A stretch of 64,000 nucleotides of DNA from Sphingomonas crocodyli. Its GTDB lineage: Bacteria > Pseudomonadota > Alphaproteobacteria > Sphingomonadales > Sphingomonadaceae. A program made the translations under genes and the position numbers. How positions within the stretch are numbered: position 1 is the first letter of the stretch; each line of letters begins with the position of its first letter. This document shows positions 1 through 9,180 of this stretch, piece by piece. The stretch is from positions 1,116,001 through 1,180,000 of the forward strand of contig NZ_SACN01000001.1 of the NCBI RefSeq assembly GCF_004005865.1, read 5' to 3'. Below the pieces are notes generated by a model, which had not been told where the DNA came from, ran no database searches, and worked only from the letters and a program-made list of their open reading frames with translations.

Positions 1-71
1 CACTGGAGACCTTCGGCCGCCAAGTGATGCCGCGACTGCGCGAGCGCGCGGCCGAACTGACGACGGCATAA
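1..71 (+). CDS. C-terminal end of a luciferase-like flavin-dependent monooxygenase (partial)
   Basis: Only the last 22 codons are in the window, ending TAA at 69-71. The visible tail reads like the usual C-terminal helix of the luciferase-like (LLM) oxidoreductases (TFGRQVMPRLRERA...). The following gene starts 22 bases downstream and belongs to the same superfamily, so the two probably form one operon and may have arisen by duplication or act in one pathway. The assignment rests on a short stretch and on context. Confidence 0.5.
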   Translation, partial: LETFGRQVMPRLRERAAELTTA

Positions 72-93
72 GAAAAGCAGGAGAGGAAGCCCC

Positions 94-1182
94 ATGAAAC
101 TCGGTCTGTTCGCGCAGCCTGCGCATCCGCCGGAGCGGTCGCCGTTCGATTGTCAGGAATGGGATCTGCAGGTTCTGCGCTGGCTCGACGAGCTGGGCTA
201 TGAGGAAGCCTGGCTGGGCGAGCATCATACGCTGCCGTGGGAGCCGAACCCCGCGCCCGATATTCTGGTCGCGCAGGCTTTGCGCGAGACGAGCCGGATC
301 CGGCTGGGCACGGGCGGCGTGTGCCTGCCCTATCATAACCCCGCCGTGGTCGCGAACCGGATCGCGTGGCTCGATCATCTCGCCAAGGGCCGCTTCAACT
401 TCGGCATCGCGGCGGGTTCGGTCCCGTCGGACTGGGCGCTGCTGGGCCTGGATGGCGAGAAGGTGCGCGACATGACGCGCGAGAGCCTGGAGATCATCCT
501 CAAGATCTGGGGCGCGGAGGAGCCGTTCGACTATCAGGGCAAATATTGGAACTGCCGCTATGACGAGCCCGAAATGCCGCTGAAGGGCGCGCATATAAAG
601 CCGTATCAGAAGCCTTATCCGCCGATCGGCATTTCGGGGCTCACCGCCCGATCCGAAACGCTCAAGATGGCAGGGCGGCAGGGCTTCATCCCGATGAGCC
701 TCAACATCAGCGTCGACTTCGTCAAAACCCATTGGGATGCCTATGCCGAAGGCGCGGCTCTGGCGGGCCGGACGCCGAAGCGCGAGGACTGGCGCGTGTG
801 CCGCGAGGTCGTCGTCGCCGAGACCGACGAAGCCGCGTACAAGCTGGCGACCGAGGGCAATCTGGGCCGCTTCGCGCGCGATTATGTGCTGAACGTCGCC
901 AGCCGCTTCGGCCTGCTCCAATGGTACAAGCACCACCCCGACGTGCCCGACAGCGACATGACGGTCGATTATATGGCCAAGCATTGCTGGATCGTCGGTT
1001 CGCCCAACACGGTGCGCGAGAAGCTGGAGGAGTTTCAGGAGCAGTCGGGCGGGTTCGGCACGCTGCTCGTCTTCGGCTGCGACTATGCCGACAAGGCGTC
1101 GGGCTGGCACGAAAGCTTGCGCGCGCTGGCTGAGGAGGTCGCGCCCAAGGTGAAGGGTGGCGGCGCGCTCGAAGTCGCCTGA
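94..1182 (+). CDS. LLM-class flavin-dependent oxidoreductase
   Basis: This 362-residue protein has the bacterial-luciferase-like TIM-barrel pattern: an N-terminal KLGLFAQP strand, the WLGEHH motif near residue 40, RIRLGTGG near residue 70, and a RFNFGIAAGS phosphate-binding region near residue 103. Members use reduced FMN, supplied by a separate reductase or F420-type system, to oxidise organic substrates such as alkanesulfonates, lactones or limonene derivatives; the substrate here cannot be read from sequence. A strong ribosome site (GGAGAGGAAG) lies 6-15 bases before the ATG. It follows another LLM gene and precedes an MFS carrier and a TonB receptor, which suggests oxidative catabolism of an imported compound. 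Confidence 0.88.
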   Translation: MKLGLFAQPAHPPERSPFDCQEWDLQVLRWLDELGYEEAWLGEHHTLPWEPNPAPDILVAQALRETSRIRLGTGGVCLPYHNPAVVANRIAWLDHLAKGRFNFGIAAGSVPSDWALLGLDGEKVRDMTRESLEIILKIWGAEEPFDYQGKYWNCRYDEPEMPLKGAHIKPYQKPYPPIGISGLTARSETLKMAGRQGFIPMSLNISVDFVKTHWDAYAEGAALAGRTPKREDWRVCREVVVAETDEAAYKLATEGNLGRFARDYVLNVASRFGLLQWYKHHPDVPDSDMTVDYMAKHCWIVGSPNTVREKLEEFQEQSGGFGTLLVFGCDYADKASGWHESLRALAEEVAPKVKGGGALEVA

Positions 1183-1186
1183 AGGA

Positions 1187-1230
1187 ATGCGCTGGCGATC
1201 GAGACAATCGCTCGCCAGCATTTCTTGATC
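1187..1230 (+). terminator. Candidate terminator after the LLM gene
   Basis: An imperfect hairpin (AATGCgcTGGCGA pairing with TCGCCAGCATT, with a two-base bulge) begins five bases after the stop codon and is followed by TTCTTGATCT. The T-tract is short, so termination may be partial. Confidence 0.45.
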
Positions 1231-1458
1231 TATTGTGCAGAATTATGTCGTTCTGATCGCTCACCATTGTCTGTTTCCGCAGTGAATTCGATGCGATGCC
1301 CGCATCAGTCGAGTTAGGTGGGTGGCTGCTGAAAAATATACCGATGTGCAAAAATAATTAGGCAGGTTCACGCCGCCATGTCATCACGGGCTCAAGTTGC
1401 CGGCAAAGGCAGCAGGAGAGAGCCTGATGAAGCACTTTTCAAATGACGGTCGATATGG

Positions 1459-2805
1459 GTGCGCGTGGTGATCGGACGGAGCGATGACGCCGCCGTTTAT
1501 CCGCGGCCGTTGCTTGCCTGGCTCAGCGTCGCGATCCTCTTCATCCTCTATATTCGCTCGCTGGCCGATCGCTATCTGATCGCGCTCGTCGTCGATCCGA
1601 TCAAGCAAGGTGTCGGGCTTACCGATTTCGAGATCAGCCTGCTGCAAGGCCCGGCCTTTGCCGTCCTCTACTGCCTGTTCGCCATTCCGGTCGGGCTGGC
1701 GCTCGATCGTTACAGCCGCCGCTGGGTGCTGTTCTTCTCGGTGATCGTCTGGAGCATCGGTGCGGCGGGATGCGGATTCGCGTCGACTTTCCTCGCGTTG
1801 GCCGTCGCCCGCGCGCTGGTCGGCGGGGGCGAATCCGGTTTTTCGACCGGCGCTTATTCGATCATCGGCGACAGCTTCCCGCCGGACCGCCTTTCGCTCG
1901 CCATGTCGATCTTCGTCATGGGGGCGATCATGGGGGCGGGGATCGTGTTCCTGCTCGGCGGGCCGTTTGTCGAGTTCGTGCTGGCGGGCGGCGTCGCATC
2001 GTGGCCGTTCATGAGCCATTTCGCGCCGTGGCAGCAGGCCTTCGTGCTGACCGGCGTGCCGGGGATCGCGATGGCCTTCCTCGTCCTGCTCGTTACCGAA
2101 CCCAGGCGGATCGTGCGCGCAACGCCCACCGGCGCGGGCAGCGAAGGCTATGGCGAGGCGCTGCGCTTCCTGGGCGAACACAAGCGGATGTTTGCGGCGA
2201 TCCTGATCGGCTTCGGCCTCGCCTATACCAGCACGATCGCGCTCCAGCTCTGGCTGCCGGCCTATTTCGTCCGCGTGCACGGCTGGACGCCCAGCCGGAT
2301 CGGCATCGTGCTGGGCATCGCGCAACTCGTCGCGGCGATGAGCCTGCCGATCCACGGCTGGATCGTCGATCGACTGTACAAGGCGGGACGCCGCGATGCG
2401 CCGCTGGTCTGGTGCACTTTGTCGATCTGTATCGCAGTGCCGTGCGCCATCGTCGCGCTGCTGTCGGACAATCCGTGGGTGACGGTGGTGATGTTCAGCA
2501 TCTACGTCGCGTTCATGCTGGCGACCGGATCGATGGGGCCGGCCTCGACCCAGGTGGTGACGCCCCCGGCGCTGCGGGGGCGCCTGTCGGCCATCTATGT
2601 GCTGGCCACGGGCCTGATCGGCATGTCGTTGGGGCCGGCGCTGGTCGGCTTCTTCACCGATCAGGTGTTCGGATCGCCTGCGGCGGTCGGCACGTCGCTG
2701 ATCGTCGTCGTGCTCGCCATGCTGATCCCGGCGGCGCTGCTGTTCATCGCGGGGCGCGAACAGATGCGCCAGCTTCTGACCCAGGAAACACCTGCGCAAG
2801 CCTGA
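1459..2805 (+). CDS. MFS transporter
   Basis: This 448-residue protein has about 12 hydrophobic segments and major-facilitator signatures: LADRYLIALVVDPIKQ near the N-terminus, the loop 2-3 motif GLALDRYSRRWV, and a central cytosolic loop (TEPRRIV) between the two six-helix halves. It resembles the spinster/ACS-like carriers common in sphingomonad catabolic clusters and probably moves an organic acid or its CoA-pathway precursor across the inner membrane. The start is a GTG; further GTG codons follow closely, so the true start may be 6-9 bases later. A TonB receptor for the outer membrane lies just downstream. Confidence 0.85.
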   Translation: MRVVIGRSDDAAVYPRPLLAWLSVAILFILYIRSLADRYLIALVVDPIKQGVGLTDFEISLLQGPAFAVLYCLFAIPVGLALDRYSRRWVLFFSVIVWSIGAAGCGFASTFLALAVARALVGGGESGFSTGAYSIIGDSFPPDRLSLAMSIFVMGAIMGAGIVFLLGGPFVEFVLAGGVASWPFMSHFAPWQQAFVLTGVPGIAMAFLVLLVTEPRRIVRATPTGAGSEGYGEALRFLGEHKRMFAAILIGFGLAYTSTIALQLWLPAYFVRVHGWTPSRIGIVLGIAQLVAAMSLPIHGWIVDRLYKAGRRDAPLVWCTLSICIAVPCAIVALLSDNPWVTVVMFSIYVAFMLATGSMGPASTQVVTPPALRGRLSAIYVLATGLIGMSLGPALVGFFTDQVFGSPAAVGTSLIVVVLAMLIPAALLFIAGREQMRQLLTQETPAQA

Positions 2806-2957
2806 CCTCTGCAAATCTCCTGAGGTGAATCGACAGAAAATTTGCATCTAAATGCACTTTTTATTGTCGCGACGTTGACGACCAGATGTTTTTGAGCAAA
2901 TCTGCACACAAGAGCAATAATGACGCGGAGAATCGCGTCGGCACTTAGGGGAGACTG

Positions 2958-5900
2958 ATGATGCGTAAAGTCGCATGCCTTTTGCTGTGCACTGTCGCGA
3001 CCGGCGCCATTGCCGCGCCGGCGATGGCCCAAGAACAGGCGGCGCCCGCTGCCCAGTCGCCATCTGCCGATGCCGCGATCGATGACGCCGCAGTCAAAGA
3101 AATCATCGTCACCGGTTCGCGCATCGTGCGCGATGGTTACACGGCGCCGACCCCCGTTACCGTCGCGACCACCGAGGATCTTCTGAAGTCGACGCCGTCG
3201 AGCATCCCGGACGCACTGAACAAGCTGCCCCAGTTCTCGAACTCGCTGAGCCCGTCCAAGTCGGCGAACAATTTCTCGAACAATCCTATTCACGGCAACG
3301 TGCTGAACCTGCGCAGCCTGGGCATTCCGAACAACAACCCGAAGGGGCCGCTGCGCACGCTGATCCTGTTTGACGGCCTGCGCGTTTCGCCGACCACCTA
3401 TGTCGGCACGGTCGACACCAACGTCCTGCCGCAGCTGCTGATGCAGCGCGTCGACGTGGTGACGGGCGGCGCATCGGCCGCCTGGGGTTCGGACGCGGTC
3501 GCCGGCGTGGTCAACTTCGTCCTCGACAAGAAGTTCACCGGCATCAAGGGCGTCGCGCAGGCGGGCATTTCGCAGCGTGGCGATGCCGCCAACCAGCGTA
3601 TCGGCGTGGCTTACGGCACCAGCTTCGCCAACGATGCCGGCCACATCCTGCTGAGCGGCGAATATAACAACAACGAAGGCCTGATCCGCAGCAAGCGCGC
3701 GATCGGCCGCCAGGGCCTGACCTATGTCGGCAGCGTCGTGGGCTGCACCCCGCCCGCCGGCCAGCCGGCGACGGTCTGCAATCCCGGCGGCACTTCAAAC
3801 CCTTATGTGCTGCGCCCCGACGTCCGCATCTCGGCGGTGGCGCCCAATGGCCGCATCACCGGATCGAGCGTGACGGGCAATCCGTTCGTCGGCCGCGTGA
3901 TCAACAATGACGGGTCGACCCGCCCGTTCAACACCGGCACCGCCGTCGGCACCGCCGGCTTCCAGATCGGTGGCGACGGCTACGATATTCCGCCGAACAC
4001 CCACGCGGTCGCGCCGTACAAGACCTACCAGACCTTCGGCCGCGCGAGCTATGACTTCTCGCCCGACATCACCGGCTATGTCCAGGGCGGCTGGTCGCGC
4101 AGCGAGCTGCGCTACATCACGCAGCAGAACGTGCTGATCCCGCCGGGCGGCGCCGTGAACATCTACAAGGGCAACCCGTTCCTGCCCGCCGCGATCGATG
4201 CGACGCTGCCGACCGCAAGCGACTTCATCACCGTCGGCCAGGCCTCCGCCGGACAGCCTTCGCCGGTCGCCAATGAGCGCACCGATTACTGGATGGCGAC
4301 CGCGGGCCTGAACGGCACGTTCGGCGGCTTTTCGTGGAATGCCAGCTACTCGCATGGCGATTCGGTCCACAAGCTCGCCAATTCGGGCCTTTACGACTAT
4401 AAGAAGCTCTACGCCGCCGCCGACGTCGTGACCAATCCGGCGAACGGCCAGCCGACCTGCCGCGTTCTGCTCAACCCTGCGGTCGCAGCGCAATATACGG
4501 GCTGCGTCCCCATCAACATCCTGCGGGGCAACCCGGCAGCGACGACCCCGGCCGGCTACGCCTATGCCACCGGCACGTCGCGTTATCGCGCCAAGATGAA
4601 GCAGGATTCGTGGGTGGCCGGCTTCAACGGCGCGGTGTTCGATCTGCCCGCCGGCCCGGTCGATATCGCGTTCGGCGTCGAATATCGCCGCCAGTCGCTC
4701 GACCTCGTCAGCAACGCCAACCCGGCCGATCTGGCGGGTTCGACCGCGGCCGAAACCGCTGCGATCCGCGCGAATTACTTCGCGGGCCTGCGCGGCGTGC
4801 CGGCCAGTTCGCTTTACTACTGGCTGACCAATGTCGGCGAAGCGAACGGCAAGCTGAACGTCAAGGAAGCCTATGGCGAAATCGCGGTTCCGATCCTGAA
4901 GGATACGCCCTTCTTCCGCGAACTCAGCGTGAACGGCGCGATCCGCGTCACCGATTATTCGACGTCGGGCACCGTCACGACGTGGAAGGCGGGCGGCACC
5001 TGGAAGCCGGTGGATGACCTGCTGCTGCGCGGCACCTATTCGCACGACATCCGCGCGCCCAACCTGTTCGAACTGTTCGCGGGCGCCCAGAGCGGCATCG
5101 GCATCGTCAACGACGTGCGCAACGCCGCAGGCACTTATGGCAGCGGCCTGAACATCAACGCCAACAGCGTCACATCGGGCAATCCGAACCTGAAGCCGGA
5201 AGTATCGAACACCTATACGTTCGGCGGCGTCGTGACGCCCAGCTTCATGCCGGGCTTCAGCCTTGCCGTGGATTATTACCACATCAAGGTGAAGAAGCTG
5301 ATCGAGACGCTGACGGCGCAGCAGATCGTCACCAACTGCCTCAACGCCGGCGGCACGGGGGCGGAGGAATGCGCGCTGATCGAGCGTGCTTCGCCGACCA
5401 CCTTCCCCAGCCTGGTGCGGATCGTGCCCGCCAACATCGCCTTCCTGAAGACGTCGGGCATCGACATCGACGCGAGCTATCGCACCAATGTCGGCAATGG
5501 CGCGCTGGCCGTCCGGCTCTATGCCAACTACCTGCAGAAGTTCCAGGCGCAGCAATATACCGGCGCCCCGATCTCGAACTATGACGGCAAGAACGTGATC
5601 ATCAGCAACCCGGCGGGCTTCCCCCGCTGGCGCGGCAACCTGACGGTCGATTACAGCAACGGGCCGTTCGGCGTGACGGTGAGCGAGCAGTATATCCACA
5701 AGATGACGCTCGACATCCCCGGCGGCCCGGTTCCGATCGCGTTCGTCGACAACAAGGTGGATGCGGTGTGGTACACCGATCTCAGCTTCCGCTTCACCGT
5801 CCCGCACGGCAACGGCAATATCGAACTGTTCACCACCGTGAACAACCTGTTCGACAAGAAGCCGCCGCTGATCGGCAGCACCATTCCGGGCGTGAACCTG

Positions 5901-5969
5901 CCGACCAACATCGCCGTGTACGACTTCATCGGCCGCGCCTTCACCACCGGCGTCCGCTTCAAATTCTGA
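2958..5969 (+). CDS. TonB-dependent outer-membrane receptor
   Basis: A 1003-residue receptor with a signal peptide (KVACLLLCTVATGAIAAPAMAQ), a TonB-box-like EIIVTGSRI around residue 48, a plug domain with VDVVTGGASAAWGSDAVAGVVNFVL, and a long beta-barrel ending in ...TTGVRFKF with the terminal phenylalanine used in barrel assembly. Such receptors bring bulky substrates through the outer membrane using TonB energy. The N-terminal plug style and length match the sphingomonad/xanthomonad group linked to glycans, aromatics or lignin-like compounds. Two ATGs stand in tandem after GGGGAGACTG; either can serve. It lies between an MFS carrier and a set of esterase/GST/CoA-transferase genes, so it probably imports the substrate of that cluster. 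Confidence 0.93.
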   Translation: MMRKVACLLLCTVATGAIAAPAMAQEQAAPAAQSPSADAAIDDAAVKEIIVTGSRIVRDGYTAPTPVTVATTEDLLKSTPSSIPDALNKLPQFSNSLSPSKSANNFSNNPIHGNVLNLRSLGIPNNNPKGPLRTLILFDGLRVSPTTYVGTVDTNVLPQLLMQRVDVVTGGASAAWGSDAVAGVVNFVLDKKFTGIKGVAQAGISQRGDAANQRIGVAYGTSFANDAGHILLSGEYNNNEGLIRSKRAIGRQGLTYVGSVVGCTPPAGQPATVCNPGGTSNPYVLRPDVRISAVAPNGRITGSSVTGNPFVGRVINNDGSTRPFNTGTAVGTAGFQIGGDGYDIPPNTHAVAPYKTYQTFGRASYDFSPDITGYVQGGWSRSELRYITQQNVLIPPGGAVNIYKGNPFLPAAIDATLPTASDFITVGQASAGQPSPVANERTDYWMATAGLNGTFGGFSWNASYSHGDSVHKLANSGLYDYKKLYAAADVVTNPANGQPTCRVLLNPAVAAQYTGCVPINILRGNPAATTPAGYAYATGTSRYRAKMKQDSWVAGFNGAVFDLPAGPVDIAFGVEYRRQSLDLVSNANPADLAGSTAAETAAIRANYFAGLRGVPASSLYYWLTNVGEANGKLNVKEAYGEIAVPILKDTPFFRELSVNGAIRVTDYSTSGTVTTWKAGGTWKPVDDLLLRGTYSHDIRAPNLFELFAGAQSGIGIVNDVRNAAGTYGSGLNINANSVTSGNPNLKPEVSNTYTFGGVVTPSFMPGFSLAVDYYHIKVKKLIETLTAQQIVTNCLNAGGTGAEECALIERASPTTFPSLVRIVPANIAFLKTSGIDIDASYRTNVGNGALAVRLYANYLQKFQAQQYTGAPISNYDGKNVIISNPAGFPRWRGNLTVDYSNGPFGVTVSEQYIHKMTLDIPGGPVPIAFVDNKVDAVWYTDLSFRFTVPHGNGNIELFTTVNNLFDKKPPLIGSTIPGVNLPTNIAVYDFIGRAFTTGVRFKF

Positions 5970-6057
5970 TGAAGCCGCCTGGCCGGTGGGGGCATGCTCC
6001 CGCCGGCCCCTTCTCCACAGTGAGGTCGGCGGCTCTCCCGCCAACACCTCTCCTGAA

Positions 6058-6096
6058 GGCGTGGAGACTTCGGTCTCCACGCCTCTTCTTTTTTTT
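6058..6096 (+). terminator. Rho-independent terminator of the TonB receptor unit
   Basis: A perfect 11-bp stem (GGCGTGGAGAC / GTCTCCACGCC) closes a TTCG tetraloop and is followed by TCTTC and an eight-base T run. It sits about 90 bases after the receptor stop and just before the end of the convergent CoA-transferase gene. Confidence 0.93.
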
Positions 6097-6100
6097 GGGT

Positions 6101-8446
6101 TCAGGCGGCGGCGCGTCCTTCGCCGGCGGCGACCATGCGAGCGACCTCAGGCTGGACGGGTTCGAGGATGGCGTCGGCAAGCAGGCGGTCGATCTCGCCC
6201 TGATCGAGGCCCAGCCAGTCGCGGATCACCTCGGCGCTATGTTCGCCCATCAGCGGAGCGGGGCGACCATCGGCCTCGTCCAATAGCGCGGATGCCGCGT
6301 GGCGGCGCTCGGCGATGATGGGTTCGTCCATGTGCGGGTGATGATCGACGCGGTAGAAGCCGCGCTCGCGATAATAATCGAAGTCGGGCAGGTCGGCGAC
6401 GCGCAGCATGCGCGCGGCGGGCACGCCGGCCGCCTGCAGCCGGCGCATCGCCGCATCGGCATCCTGCCCGGCCATCCATGTCGCGACATCGGCCTCGATC
6501 GCCGCGCGCCGCGCACGCCGCAATTGGGCCGTGGCGAAATCCGGCCCGCTCCAGTCGGCGCGCCCGACGATCTGCGTCAGCGCGGCCCAGTCGGCATCGT
6601 TGCGAACCGTGACCACGCACCAATCGTCATGCCCCGCCGCCTGGAACACGCCCCACGGCGCATCCGGCGCGGCCGTCGCATCGACGCCCAGGCTGGCGCC
6701 CGCAATCTCGATCGCGAAATGGCTGAGCATCACCTCCATCTGCGAGATCGATACCCGGCCGCCCCGCCCGGTGCGCAGCCGCCGCGCGAGCAGCGCCAGC
6801 ACCGCCATCGTGCCATATCGCGCGCCGACATGGTCGGGGTAGATCGTGATGGAATCGCTGTAGCTGGTCGGATCGTCGGCATAGCGCCACTTGTCGGTCA
6901 GCCCCGCCGCCGCACGGACCAAGGGGCCATAGCCCATCCGCCCGGCCCACGGGCCGCTGGCCCCGAAGGCGCTGCTTTCGGCCATGATGATGGCGGGGTT
7001 GATCGCCGACAGTTCGTCATAGCCGAAGCCCAGCGATTCCATCGTGCCGGGTTTGAAGTTGGACAGGATCACGTCCGCCTCGGCCGCGAGCCGGCGGAAC
7101 AGCGCCTTGCCTTCGTCCGCGCGCAGATTGAGGCCCAGGCTTCGCTTGTTGCGATGCCCCGCCGCGAAGCTGACCGACAGGCCGGTCGGCAGGTAGGAAT
7201 GGCGGGTGCCATCGGGGAAGGCCGCCGATTCCACCTTCACGACATCGGCGCCCATATCGGCCAGCAGCCGGCTCTGTTCGCCGCCGACGACGATCACGCC
7301 GAGATCCAGCACCTTGAGGCCCGCAAGCGGCCTGGCCGGATCGGCGGTGGCCGGCACGCAATTTGTCACGGCCGGAGCCGCGGCGGGGCCATCGCTCGCA
7401 TTCATGCGGGCGCCGTCGATCTCGACGATCCCGTTAGGGAGGCGCACCTCGCTACTCTCTCCGATCTTCACCGTTCCGATGAGATCGCGCGCCGCAACAT
7501 GGGCCGAGGCGAGGCATTCTTCGAGCGTCAGGATGCCCGAGATCGGCACGCCATGCGCAGTGCCGTCCCGTTCCAGCTCCGCGCGGCTCTTGTCGGCGAC
7601 GAAGGCCGCGATCGCCGCGAGCAGGGGCGCCGACTGCTGGCGCACCGCGGTCTTGAGATATTCGGGGCCGGCAAACTCGGCCGGCTCGCCCATCCAGCGC
7701 CACATATTCTGCCACTGGCGCGGGGCGAGGACGCACAGCCGCACATCGCCATCGGCGCATGGCAGGATCGGATATTGGAAACCCTTTACGGGGCGACCCG
7801 GCGGCAGGTGTCGCGCCGCACGGCCCAGGGTCGCGCTGCCCGAAATGCCGAAACCGGGATCGAGCGCCTGCACCGCCGCATCGAGCAGCGATACATCGAC
7901 GCGATCGCCCTTGCCGGTGCGCATCGCGGCATAGAGCGCGGCGGTGCCGACATAGGCAGCCTGCGCCATCGCGCATTCGATCGCCAGTTCGCCCGGCGGC
8001 ATCAGCGGCTCGCGCCCTTCGAGGCCGGATCGCGACAATACGCCCGTCAGCGCGTGGAGGACCGGATCGGTCGCCTGCCATCCGGCATGGCTGCCGCCCG
8101 CGCCGAACATGCCGACCGTCACCACGACCGTTGCCTCGCGCCGGTCGGGTCGCAGCAGCGCTGCCGCTTTGCCCGGCGCCGCCTCGACGATCATGTCCGC
8201 GCGGTTGATCAGTTCGGCGAGTGCGGCATCGTCATCCGCCTGCACCACCACCTTGCCGACATTGGCGACCAGCCAGCGCACGCCGGCAGGCGAAGCGGGA
8301 TCCGCGCCCCCGAAGGCACCTTGCGGCTCGGGCCGGATTACCTCGGCGCCCAGTTCGACATAGGATCGGGTAATGCCCGCGACACTGCTGTCGAGCAGGT
8401 CCAGGATGGTGATGCCGGCAAGCGGCCGATCGATCGTGTCAGTCAT
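6101..8446 (-). CDS. CaiB/BaiF family CoA-transferase, two fused domains
   Basis: At 781 residues this is about twice the length of a single family III CoA-transferase (roughly 400). Two family starts are visible: PLAGITILDLLDSSVAG...SYVELGAEVIRPEP at the N-terminus, and PLAGLKVLDLGVIVVG...LLADMGADVVKVES about residue 370, the second followed by the conserved RNKRSLGLNLR and DVILSNFKPGTMESLGFGY blocks. The second half keeps the more canonical motifs; the first is diverged and may be catalytically silent. The enzyme would exchange CoA between a donor thioester and a carboxylic acid. The ATG at 8446 opens directly on the conserved first strand; a frame open further upstream overlaps the GST gene and has no family similarity. 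It is last in an operon with GST and carboxylesterase. Confidence 0.87.
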   Translation of the reverse strand: MTDTIDRPLAGITILDLLDSSVAGITRSYVELGAEVIRPEPQGAFGGADPASPAGVRWLVANVGKVVVQADDDAALAELINRADMIVEAAPGKAAALLRPDRREATVVVTVGMFGAGGSHAGWQATDPVLHALTGVLSRSGLEGREPLMPPGELAIECAMAQAAYVGTAALYAAMRTGKGDRVDVSLLDAAVQALDPGFGISGSATLGRAARHLPPGRPVKGFQYPILPCADGDVRLCVLAPRQWQNMWRWMGEPAEFAGPEYLKTAVRQQSAPLLAAIAAFVADKSRAELERDGTAHGVPISGILTLEECLASAHVAARDLIGTVKIGESSEVRLPNGIVEIDGARMNASDGPAAAPAVTNCVPATADPARPLAGLKVLDLGVIVVGGEQSRLLADMGADVVKVESAAFPDGTRHSYLPTGLSVSFAAGHRNKRSLGLNLRADEGKALFRRLAAEADVILSNFKPGTMESLGFGYDELSAINPAIIMAESSAFGASGPWAGRMGYGPLVRAAAGLTDKWRYADDPTSYSDSITIYPDHVGARYGTMAVLALLARRLRTGRGGRVSISQMEVMLSHFAIEIAGASLGVDATAAPDAPWGVFQAAGHDDWCVVTVRNDADWAALTQIVGRADWSGPDFATAQLRRARRAAIEADVATWMAGQDADAAMRRLQAAGVPAARMLRVADLPDFDYYRERGFYRVDHHPHMDEPIIAERRHAASALLDEADGRPAPLMGEHSAEVIRDWLGLDQGEIDRLLADAILEPVQPEVARMVAAGEGRAAA

Positions 8447-8520
8447 GGCCTGCTCCCTTCGTGCCGGGCATGCGCGCGCCCGATCATCGCGTGATGGCAA
8501 TTTGGTTCGGGCGACCCCGT

Positions 8521-9165
8521 TCAGGGCAATGGCGTGTCGGGCGGGATCGGTACCGCGGCCTCGTCCCGCGCGATCATCCGCTTGTAGGCGGGGCGTTCGG
8601 CGAGCCCGTCGAACCACGCGACCAGCGCCGGCGACACCCGATCCTCGATCCCGATCTTGCGCGCGAGCAGGATGGCATAGGCGATCGCGATATCGGCCAC
8701 CGTGAAGCGATCCGCGCACAGAAAGGCCCGCGTCTCCAGCCGCCGCTCGACCTTGGCGAGCCGCTTGCCGAACCAGTCGGCATAGAGGATGCCCGCCTGC
8801 TCCAGCCCCCGCTCGCGTTCCATCACGCCGTAGCGCAGATAGACGGTCTGCGGAAAAGTCAGCGTCGCATCGGCATGGTGGAGGAAATCGAGAAACGCCC
8901 CGTAATCGGAATGATCGACCGGCACCGCTAGCGTATCGGGCGCGTATCGGGTCGCGAGATATTGAGCGATCGCGCAGGATTCGGTCATCACCACATCGCC
9001 GTCGACCAACGTGGGCACCGTGCCGACGGGGTTGAGATCGGTATAGCCGGGCACCAGCCGACGCGGCGGGAAGGGCAGCGCGATCAGATCGCAATCGAGC
9101 CCGATCTCCTCGATGGTCCACAGCGCCCGAAGGCCGCGCGATCCGCCGCAATGATAGAGTTTCAT
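8521..9165 (-). CDS. Glutathione S-transferase family protein
   Basis: The 214-residue protein has an N-terminal thioredoxin-like domain (KLYHCGGSRGLRALWTIEE; NPVGTVPTLVDGDVVMTES, with the cis-proline and the glutathione-binding E-S pair) and an all-helical C-terminal domain containing the FTVADIAIAYAI N-capping signature. It probably conjugates glutathione to, or removes it from, an intermediate of the local catabolic pathway, as GSTs do in sphingomonad lignin and xenobiotic degradation. It lies 15 bases after the carboxylesterase gene and 74 bases before the CoA-transferase in one operon. Substrate unknown. Confidence 0.88.
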   Translation of the reverse strand: MKLYHCGGSRGLRALWTIEEIGLDCDLIALPFPPRRLVPGYTDLNPVGTVPTLVDGDVVMTESCAIAQYLATRYAPDTLAVPVDHSDYGAFLDFLHHADATLTFPQTVYLRYGVMERERGLEQAGILYADWFGKRLAKVERRLETRAFLCADRFTVADIAIAYAILLARKIGIEDRVSPALVAWFDGLAERPAYKRMIARDEAAVPIPPDTPLP

Positions 9166-9180
9166 CGATCGACTCTCCCT

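Noticed and set aside
1384..2847. Long minus-strand open frame opposite the MFS gene
   Set aside because: Its product is Arg/Asp/His-rich without a fold, as expected from the complementary frame of a high-GC gene; the plus strand has a clear transporter.
3795..6080. Long minus-strand open frame opposite the TonB receptor
   Set aside because: Composition is typical of an antisense shadow; the receptor on the plus strand has signal peptide, plug and barrel.
6299..8494. Plus-strand 731-codon frame opposite the CoA-transferase
   Set aside because: Arg/His-rich shadow of the minus-strand gene with no domain.
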